Source of the DNA: Tupaia tana
Taxonomy: Eukaryota; Chordata; Mammalia; Scandentia; Tupaiidae
Assembly: GCA_026018925.1 (NCBI GenBank)
Contig: JAKSZU010000005.1
Span: forward strand, 88,780,886-88,844,885
Reading direction: 5' to 3'
Length of the DNA stretch: 64,000 nt
Position numbers and translations under genes: made by a program. The notes under the pieces were generated by a model. The model saw nothing but the letters and a program-made list of their open reading frames with translations, was not told the origin of the DNA and did no database searches. Below are positions 56,273-64,000 of this stretch, piece by piece (position 1 is the first letter of the stretch; every line of letters begins with the position of its first letter).

Positions 56273-56570
56273 TATTTATTTTTTTAGAGAAGTTTTCGCT
56301 ATAAGGAAGTGTGATTGCTGGAAAGACAGAAAGCGAGAAGTCACTCCCCCCAGTGGAGATGCAGAAAGTGAGAAGTTACCCCTCCCCCCAGTGTGGATGG
56401 CCATGCCACAATCCTTTCTTCTCCAGTCTCCTCTAGCCATTTTGGGCATGCATGCACACACACCCGGCACCCAGCATGAGTTTCAAGCTGCTGGGTCTGG
56501 GACTCGAACCATGGTCAACTACTTGGGAGTCCAGTCACATAACTATTATGCCATCTGCTGGTACCAAGAT
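56273..56570 (-). repeat. tRNA-derived SINE, long form, with internal duplication
   Basis: TTTTCGCTATAAGGAAGTG, then CAGAAAGCGAGAAGTCAC and CAGAAAGTGAGAAGTTAC about 37 bp apart: the purine block is duplicated. Head near 56500-56568. Confidence 0.85.
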
Positions 56571-57354
56571 ATTTTTCTATGAGTATATAATTCATTAATT
56601 TTAAATTTGATTGTAAATATAATTTATTTACATATGTCCTGCAAATTTCTTTGTAAAATAGGTAGGCAATAGTAGGAAAATTTTTTTTTTTTAAATCATA
56701 CTCAGTCACTACTGGTTTTGATGATGAGTCATTGATGGCATGTATGAGGTGGACTCTATTAATGCTTCAATGTGGATTCAGTTGTCTGCAAAGAGTCTAA
56801 AGACCATTCATTCTAAGTACAAAATAGCCAAAGGATAAAGTTCAGCTCCATGTGTTTTTCCTATATAAACTCATTTATGATATCACATTTGAATTTTAAG
56901 ACCTTTAAACAAGAAACAGGATTAAAAAATTATTAGGTAAATTGGGAAACCTAAAACAAAGTGAAATTATTATTAATGGTGACTGAGAATATATTCTGGT
57001 ATTGCCAGAATCCGCACTGAGAAACTTAAGAATATGTGCATCAAAGACGGCCCATTTACTTAACTCATTTACTTCATTTAACTATTTCTCATATCAGAAA
57101 TACTGACTTCACAAGGAAAATAAGAAGTCCCCACATAATAGGAATATATTAAATATTATCTACCTAAGCCATTTCATTTCTGGTTCTGAACACAGTACCT
57201 TATCAAAGTTTTAAGTGTGTAAGTATACTCACATACACAAATATACACATTATACATGTTCCCTATTCTGTATATATGCATGCATTTATACTATATGTAG
57301 TATATGCACATATACATATAATACATATTTCTTTGTATAGTAAATTTTTCTCCT
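56571..57354. other. Unassigned AT-rich sequence
   Basis: AT/CA-rich low complexity at 57220-57330. Nothing else recognised. Confidence 0.4.
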
Positions 57355-57357
57355 TTT

Positions 57358-57600
57358 AATTGACAGAGGTCATGAGTCCTTCCTCTTCAGAGAGAAAGAA
57401 AGAGACAGAGGGAGAGGGAGAAAGCTCTCCCCCAGTAGGTCATGATCATGCCTCAATCCCATCTTCATTTCTCCATGCCTTTGGGATTCAGGGCATGCAC
57501 ACACATGCACTATGAGTATTTTTCAAGCCCCCAGAGCCAGGACCCAAATCGCATTAAGCCATGTGTGATCCAGTCCACCCAATCAGTAGGTCACAGAGTG
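57358..57600 (-). repeat. tRNA-derived SINE, old long form
   Basis: GTCATGAGTCCTTCCTCTTC, GA block, CTCAATCCCATCTTCATTTC, GGGCATGCACACACATGCAC, head relic ending near 57600. Confidence 0.75.
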
Positions 57601-57853
57601 GGCCCCTCATAGTATCTTTATTTTTATCAGTGTGAAATATACTCTAGATTAATTTTCTTCAACTGTCTCATACTATGCACTCGGTGCCTTTGTCTGTGTG
57701 ATTCTATTTCACTCTGCTTTAAAATGTGGGCCCCTCATAGTATCTTTATTTTTATCAGTGTGAAATATACTCTAGATTAATTTTCTTCAATTGTCTCATA
57801 CTATGCACACGGTGCCTTTGTCTGTGTGATTCTATTTCACTCTACTTTAAATT
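57598..57853 (+). repeat. Direct tandem duplication of 128 bp
   Basis: 57598-57725 and 57726-57853 align end to end with three substitutions that I can see (about 97-98% identity). The first unit starts at the edge of the preceding SINE (GTGGGCCCCTCATAG). Confidence 0.95.
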
Positions 57854-58452
57854 TCTGTTTTGTGTTAGCTTATGATTAATTTTCTGAATTGCTTTTCCTT
57901 ACAAGAATCAACTACTCATACTTAATTGTCAATAAATTGCTAACCTTATTTCCCTTATTGTTTGCTTTATTAAACTGTCTGTCAGCCACATTATGCAAAA
58001 ATATTTGAAACAGATTGTATGCAGTTGTGTTGTGTTTTCAACAGATGTTTACTTAATTGGATTTCAAATAGTCAGGCCAATTGTGTTAGTTTCACAGAAA
58101 TATTACAATCATATTTTTTTTTCTGTTTGAATTAAGCAATAGCTTTAAAGAAAAAAAAAGTCCTGCATGAGATCTTTCCAATTGCAAGTATTTATTATTT
58201 GCTATAAATCCGGTTTTAATAAAAGTTAAGCATTTCATTTGTTAGTGTCCTTTATATGTCTACAGTAGATATGTCATAGCCTGGAGGAAAATTATAGAAC
58301 TATCAAAAGGAAAAATAAGTTAGACAGCACTCAGTCACCATATTATAACACAGCCAGAAGTATGTTTTCTAATATGCACGGATTTTCTTTCATGCTAAGC
58401 TTGAGTATAGATATAAAGACCGTGTTCATCACATTTTAAAAATAATACAGTG
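57854..58452. other. Unassigned AT-rich sequence
   Basis: Nothing recognised. Confidence 0.4.
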
Positions 58453-58457
58453 TTCTC

Positions 58458-58692
58458 AGGTTGGCAGATGGTGTGGTGGTTAGGTCAGCTGGATCCCACA
58501 TGGGTGACTACGTGATTCAAGGCTTGGAACCAGCAGCTTGAAAAACATGCCAAGCATGTGTGAGCACATGCCTGAAGTCCCAAAAGGAAAATGCAGGAGA
58601 AGACGTGGCCATTCCCCTGGAGGATCCTTTCTCACTTTCCCTCTTTCTTTCTATCTTTATCTCTTTCTCCATGGAGCACACATACTCTATAG
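58458..58692 (+). repeat. tRNA-derived SINE, old long form
   Basis: GGTTGGCAGATGGTGTGGTGG start, TGAAAAACATGCCAAGCATG, CCCCTGGAGGAT, CT block, CACATACTCTATAGACA end. Confidence 0.8.
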
Positions 58693-58899
58693 ACATATAT
58701 ATAGTTTTCTCACATATTTGCAAAGGCTTCAGGATTCCATAGGTTTTGATGACATAATGGTATAAATATAATTCAATGAATTTTACTAAATTTATATGAA
58801 TTTAAAAATGTGAATGTATAATTATAGGATCTATATTTATATTTTCAGGCCAAATCTTTTCAACCAACTACAGATCTGGGTTTTAAATTACCCTTTTCT

Positions 58900-59170
58900 A
58901 TTTATTTTTTAGAGGATTTTGCCTTAGGGCACATGCACTCCCTGGGGAGAGAGAGGGACAGGAACAGGAACAGTGAAAAGGAAAGTAAGAAATCACCTCC
59001 CAGACGAGATAGCCAAGTCACAATCCCTTCTCTTCCATTCTCCTCCTGAGATCTTGGGCATGCACACACCTGCACCCAACATGAATTTCAAGTCACCAGG
59101 TCCAGGACTTGAACCGTGGTTGTCCACATGGGAGTCCAGCAATGTAACCGCTAAGCATGTGCTTGCCCCT
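58900..59170 (-). repeat. tRNA-derived SINE, long form
   Basis: TSD of about 14 bp: AATTACCCTTTTCT ending at 58899 and AATTTACCCTTTTCT at 59171-59185. Antisense body with GGGCATGCACACACCTGC and B-box relic CTTGAACCGTGG. Confidence 0.88.
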
Positions 59171-59261
59171 AATTTACCCTTTTCTTTTCCTTTCTGTCCC
59201 CAGTTGGATATCAGTCTTCTGTTCAAAACTTGCATGTGTTCCTTTTTCCTTTGTTGTGGAC

Positions 59262-59612
59262 TAAATATTTGTGCCTCTATTCTCCAATTCTTACGTTGAC
59301 ACACTTCTCACCAATTTAATGCGTATTAGGAGACTGGGCTTTTGGGAATTGACTAGGAGAAAATGAGGTCATGAAAGCAGAGCTCCCATGAATAGAATTA
59401 GTGTTCACATAAAACTCCTTAGAGTTTGCCGCTCTCTCCTCTCCGTCATGTGAGCATACATAGGAAGTTGGCAGTTTGTAACTCTTCCTGGGTCTTGACC
59501 ATGTTAGCACCTTGATCTTGGACTTCCAGCCTCCAAAACTGAGAAAAACAAATTTCTGTTGTTTATCAGTCATTCACTTCACATTGTTTTGTTCTAACAA
59601 TCCAAATGAGAC
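59262..59612 (+). repeat. Ancient mammal-wide interspersed repeat
   Basis: GTGGACTAAATATTTGTGCC, GGAGACTGGGCTTTTGGGAA, GTTAGCACCTTGATCTTGG, CTTCCAGCCTCCAAAACTG and AAATTTCTGTTGTTTATCAG keep the order of a repeat found across placental genomes. I do not assign a family name. Confidence 0.6.
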
Positions 59613-59689
59613 CTACTTCAAGTAAGCACCTGAAGTCGTACAACCACGTGGTATGTGTTTTCTTTGCAAAAGTAATCCCAGTTTTCCAC

Positions 59690-60250
59690 TCTGTCCTTTA
59701 TTCATGTTTTTGCAGTGTGACTTTTCATCTTTTCTAAGAGGTAGAACATGTTTTTCCACCCCTCCTTCTGGATTGGTCTCAGGAGTTTCTTAATCACAAG
59801 AAGCTTAATAGAATGTGTCTGAAGTCATGGTCTGAAATTTTTGAGTTTATGCCTCAAATTTATTTTGCCCAGTTCTACCATCCCTCATGGGCATTTGTGT
59901 CTCTTATAAAAGGAACGAACTTAGCATTATGGAAAAATAAGAAATCATTTGGAGAAAAGCCCATTGTCTCAGCCAAGGACATTCTAGACTAGTCTACAGC
60001 CAACCAAGTTCCAAATCTCTGAAAAATATACAAACGAATTTGGCCCAGTTGCTTACCTGAGCTAAAGCCAAACGCAGACATAAGGGAGTTTAGCCAGCCT
60101 CTGACAGTCTACCCAAATGGTCCACAAACTCATGAGCAAGATAGTGTTTATCGTTTTAGAGTTCATCACAGGGTTTTGACTTGTTTCGGCTTTATGTTCA
60201 CTGCTATTTCTGCAATATATATCACACCAGGGTAAACATAGTAAATAATA
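59690..60250 (+). repeat. Probable second ancient mammal-wide repeat
   Basis: CTTAATAGAATGTGTCTGAAG, TCTTATAAAAGGAACGAAC, AACTCATGAGCAAGATAGTG and a TTTTAGAGTTCATCACAGGG ending follow, at low identity, an old LTR- or DNA-element-like consensus. Confidence 0.35.
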
Positions 60251-60269
60251 ATGTATTTTATGTTTCAAA

Positions 60270-61640
60270 ATCGCTGAAAGTAAATTTCAAATGTCTCATG
60301 GCCAAAAATGATGGGTAAGTGAGGCAGTGGTTATATTAATTAGCTTAATTTAAACATTCTACATTATGTAAATTAAATCAAAACATCAATTTTGTAATCA
60401 TAAATATTTATATATAATTATTTTGTCAATTAAAGTAATATCCATAAAAATAAAATGACATATCAGTGCTCAAAATCATAAAATATGTTTTGTTTTTTTT
60501 TTATTTCTTAATGCAATATTTTTAATAGAATATGTGACTTTTAAATGATTGACATTAATTTTACTGAAGTTCCCTTTTTCTAAATACAGTTTGAATACTC
60601 ACACTTTATTCATTTTAGGCAAAAGGGTGCTAACTATAAATTATAAGACCTTTAATGCACTTCAGAATGGCCAAACATTAAATAATATAATTTAAACATG
60701 GGAATATAGGATTCACAATAGTCATGAATAAAATGAGTATAAAGGATGCAGACATTCGGCAGGTCAAAATGGTGGTAAAAAGTTTAATGAAATACATTTG
60801 ATTACATCTTAGCAATTCTTCATCTAGGTAAATATCTAAGATGAACTCTTTGAACATGCCTAAGGGAACATTTGCTAGATTGTCTAGCCATCAGTTTACT
60901 TGTTGGATGTGTGGTTGTAGAAGAATCTGATGTTTTATTACATTATTATAAATCATAGAAAGCAAAATTTTCATCACAAGGGAGGTAGAAAGGAACCATT
61001 TCCTGGATAGTGTAGTAAGGACCTTCAGACAAAATCTGAGCCTCCATGTAAATTATGAGATCACCCAAAGGGAGAGGCAAAATATGTTTTTCCAAATTCT
61101 AATTTAATCAAAGTCTTTTAACAAGCTGAGGCGCATTTACTCAAGAATTATATCTGAACCTCAGTAAGAACATCAAGTTTCATAGTATTTTAGCTTGCCT
61201 ATTTTCCCTACTTCTCCCAGCTATGTGGGAGTTTTTAATATCAATAGACAGCTTCACAGACAGGTAGTGGTGAATGTGTGATGGCTATTGAAAGGGTCAG
61301 GGACTCTTTGAACCTCTTACAATCCCCCCCAAGACAAGTGTAACTATCTGAATAGATGAATAACTTTGGGCTGCAAAGTTATTATATTTGACACTGTAAC
61401 GATGAATACATGCCACAATATATTTGTCAAAATCCAAAAAAAAAAATGCTACAGCAAAATTGTAAATCTTACTATATGCAAACTTAAAAAAAAAGAATTA
61501 TGAAGTTGGAGAATAACAGGATGGAATAAAGAATATCACAAAAGAACTGAACTATAGTATAATATAAAAAAATCATAGAAGAGTGGAAAAATGACTTAGG
61601 TAATGGAAATGAGTGGAGACTATAAGATTATGGACAAAAA
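60270..61640. other. Unassigned AT-rich sequence
   Basis: Nothing recognised. Confidence 0.4.
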
Positions 61641-61645
61641 GGACT

Positions 61646-61935
61646 GGGTCCAGCAGATGGTATAGTGATTACATTGCTGGACTCCCACAGAACCTACTAT
61701 GGTTTAAGTCTTGAACTCAGTTGCTATAAAGTCTCACTAGGCATGTGTGCATGCATGGCCCGTGATCCCAGGAGGAGCACTGAAGAGATTAATTACATCA
61801 TGGCCATACTCCCGGCGGGGGCGGGGGGGGGTGATTTCTCACTTTCCTTCACACTGCCTATCTCTCTCTCTCTCTTTCTCTCTCTGGTGACCTGACTTGT
61901 CCTAGGGCAAAAAGTTCTGGAAAAAAAAAAAAAGT
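61646..61935 (+). repeat. tRNA-derived SINE, old long form
   Basis: GGGTCCAGCAGATGGTATAG start, GGTTTAAGTCTTG, GGCATGTGTGCATGCATGGCC, a G-rich run at 61817-61830, CT block 61857-61884, oligo-A tail. Confidence 0.82.
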
Positions 61936-62399
61936 GAGGGAAAAGATCAGTAGACAAGCTGCATATTCTGGTTGGCTAAGTTATTTCTCTGAAGGCTGGG
62001 TTAACAGTGGTGTAGCTACAATTCCATACTGTGAATAAGTAAGTAAATTGAGGTGGGTGCTGAGAGCTAGCTTTCTCACTTGGAGAGGAAGGTTACCAAC
62101 AAGCAGGATCAGGCAAATTAGAGTAAATCCGTGTTTCTGGATTAAGTACACACATGTGCACATACACAGAGGAGCTGTTTTGCTGAGAGGACTAAGGAAC
62201 AATGGGACCTCAACAACAATAAATCCACCCAATACCCAGATCTTGCTTTCAAAAATATAGCCCAATTGATTAAATAAGGTATCTTTGAGGGGAATTGCAA
62301 ATTCTAGGATTGGGTCAGGAAATACACAAACTGAACCTGGAGAATCCTGTGCACCAGAAAGGAAGGATAAACTAGAACAAGACAAAAATAAAACTGGTG

Positions 62400-63040
62400 A
62401 AGGTATGTCAAAAGGACATAGGGTCCAATTAACAAACTTCTAATGGTCAAAGCTGGAAGACCTTGAGCAGCAAATACATACATATTATATCACATACAAA
62501 ATAAGTATCTGTGAGTCCATTGTGACTGCTAGAAATGACTGGATAAATTATTAATTGGGATGAAGGGAAAAACAAAACTCCCAGTTAGAAGAATTTCAAA
62601 ATAACTTATGTTGATACTTTCCCTCAAAACACAGCTCTCCACTCTTATGTGTAAGATACACATAAGGATTTAATCCAGAACAGCACTGTTAGGAAAGGGT
62701 GGAAAATTAATAACTTTACAGTAGAGATCCTGACAAATATTACCTCAGCCAGGTGATCAAGGGCAACATACACAGCTATAAATCACGTTGATAGTATATA
62801 CCCTTGATAGTATGTGATGAGAAAAAGTTCTTTAATTCACTTTCTTCTTTCTAAAAACCCATATCCCCAGTCTAACTGGTAGAAAGGCATCAGTCAAACT
62901 GTAGCTAAGGAAGCGGCTTTCTACAAAATGTCCATCTAGTGCTCTTCAAAACCATCAAAGTCTTTCAAAACAAGGAGTCTGAGAAACTGTCATGACCATA
63001 AGATCACTAAGATATACTAAATAAAGATGATAAAAGAGTG
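62400..63040 (+). mobile_element. Ancient mammal-wide repeat (L1M-like 3' sequence)
   Basis: AGATCCTGACAAATATTACC, AGGTGATCAAGGGCAAC, CCCTTGATAGTATGTGATGAG, TTTCTACAAAATGTCCATC and AGTCTGAGAAACTGTCATG follow a common old placental repeat. It is cut on the right by the young SINE at 63046. Confidence 0.55.
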
Positions 63041-63045
63041 GCTTA

Positions 63046-63300
63046 GGGACCAGCAGTTAGTGTAATGGCTATGTCGCTGGACTCCCATGTAGCTGACTGT
63101 GGTTCGAGTCCCGGACCCAGTGGCTTAAACTCACGCCGGGCGCATGTGTGTGCATGCCCAAGATCCCAAGAGGAGAATGAAGGAGAAGGGATTGCAGCAT
63201 GGGCGTCTCCCCCAGGGGATAATTTCTCGCTTTCTATCTCTCTGTCTTTCTGGAGAGTGCACGAGCCCTATAGCAAAAACCTCTCAAAAAAAAAAAAAAA
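63046..63300 (+). repeat. tRNA-derived SINE, young subfamily
   Basis: GGGACCAGCAGTTAGTGTAATGG start, intact B box GGTTCGAGTCC (about 63101-63111), three-A form TTAAACTCACGCC, oligo-A tail. TSD not clear. Confidence 0.92.
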
Positions 63301-63594
63301 AGTTTTTAATTTAAAAAATGACACTTTTATTCGTGCATAAACTCTAGAAGTGTTTCAGTTGGTAGTCTTTATAATCTTTTATTTGAGCATCTGAGCATTC
63401 AATTTTATCATCTCTGATTCACAGAAGAATAAAATTTGGTCCAGCTGGTTTGGTAACCAACATCAAATCATGATTAATTATTTACATTAGTCTCTATTTA
63501 AAACAAACTAAACAAAATAGAAAGCTAAGAAATACATAAAAATTCAATGTTCAAGAATTAAAAGTTATCTTTAGACTTGTATTCAGTTACATTA
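63301..63594. other. Unassigned AT-rich sequence
   Basis: Nothing recognised. Confidence 0.4.
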
Positions 63595-63609
63595 AGATAT
63601 TAGAATACT

Positions 63610-63886
63610 GGGACCAGCAGTTAGCATAATGGCTATGTCGCTGGACTCCCACATAGTCGACCACAGTTTGAGTCCCGGACCTGGTGGCTTAAACTCACGC
63701 TGGGCACATGTGCGTGCGAGCCCAAGATCCTGAGAGGAGAATGGAGGAGAAGGGATTGCGGTGTGGCCATCCCCCCCGGGGGGTGATTTCTCGTTTTCTG
63801 TCTCTCTGTCTGTCTGGCGAGTTCACGCACCCTATAGCAAAAACCTCTGCCCCCCCCAAAAAAAATAATAATAATAATTAAAAATA
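63610..63886 (+). repeat. tRNA-derived SINE, young subfamily
   Basis: TSD AGATATTAGAATACT (63595-63609, 63889-63903). A box TTAGCATAATGG intact, three-A form TTAAACTCACGC; tail is C-run, A-run and (AAT)n. Confidence 0.93.
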
Positions 63887-63903
63887 AAAGATATTAGAAT
63901 ACT

Positions 63904-64000
63904 ACCTGACAAGTTTGAAATAGTAGACACAAAATAATGTAATATAGAACTCTTTTTTATAAATGTATTCTTTTTTTGGAAGGATACAGAAGTCTGCTTT
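63904..64000. other. Unassigned sequence to the window end
   Basis: Nothing recognised. Confidence 0.4.

Noticed and set aside
1-64000. A previously undescribed gene system
   Set aside because: No cluster of real genes exists in this window. What is unusual concerns retroelement structure and mutation, which I reported as such.

Overview
This is a stretch of placental-mammal nuclear DNA: AT-rich, CpG-poor, full of retrotransposons and microsatellites. I found no intact protein-coding gene, no exon set and no functional RNA gene. The only host-gene-derived sequence is a retrocopied NONO mRNA. Species is not certain. The dominant repeat is a tRNA-derived SINE (about 40 copies) that I cannot match to a named family. 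Two 7SL/Alu-like scraps (23930-23970, 46840-46905) lean towards Euarchontoglires (tree shrew or a rodent would fit), but that is inference.

Layout. 1-375: SINE tail and a short SINE. 1643-7921: a four-layer nest. An old minus-strand SINE was split by a NONO retropseudogene whose 5' half is inverted (twin priming); that copy was split by a 5'-truncated minus-strand L1 (2384-6034); the L1 was split by a younger SINE (3307-3572). Target-site duplications (TSDs) support the last three layers. 7921-11835: unassigned sequence and SINEs. 11835-14940: minus-strand LINE-1 sequence, comprising an ancient L1M piece, a deleted ORF2 body, a long oligo-T, then ORF1/5'UTR with a repeated ~157-bp unit. 15000-21300: mostly unassigned. 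21340-22625: an L1 3' part carrying a 40-bp patch identical to a SINE 1,560 bp away. 22645-27270: unassigned sequence and a few SINEs.

27378-30024: the 5' part of a gammaretrovirus-like provirus (LTR, tRNA-Gly-like primer site, leader, broken gag with a PPPY late motif), sitting inside a SINE whose halves flank it. 30773-42680: SINEs, L1 tails and microsatellites. 42680-46460: repeat-poor, with retained CpGs and a CTCF-like site. 46460-64000: further SINEs, several ancient mammal-wide repeats, a recent 128-bp tandem duplication (57598-57853) and three young SINEs with intact promoter boxes.

No genes work together here. The interest is in the order and mechanism of insertions, the structure of the SINE and L1 families, and one odd templated patch. 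I did not find a new cellular system.
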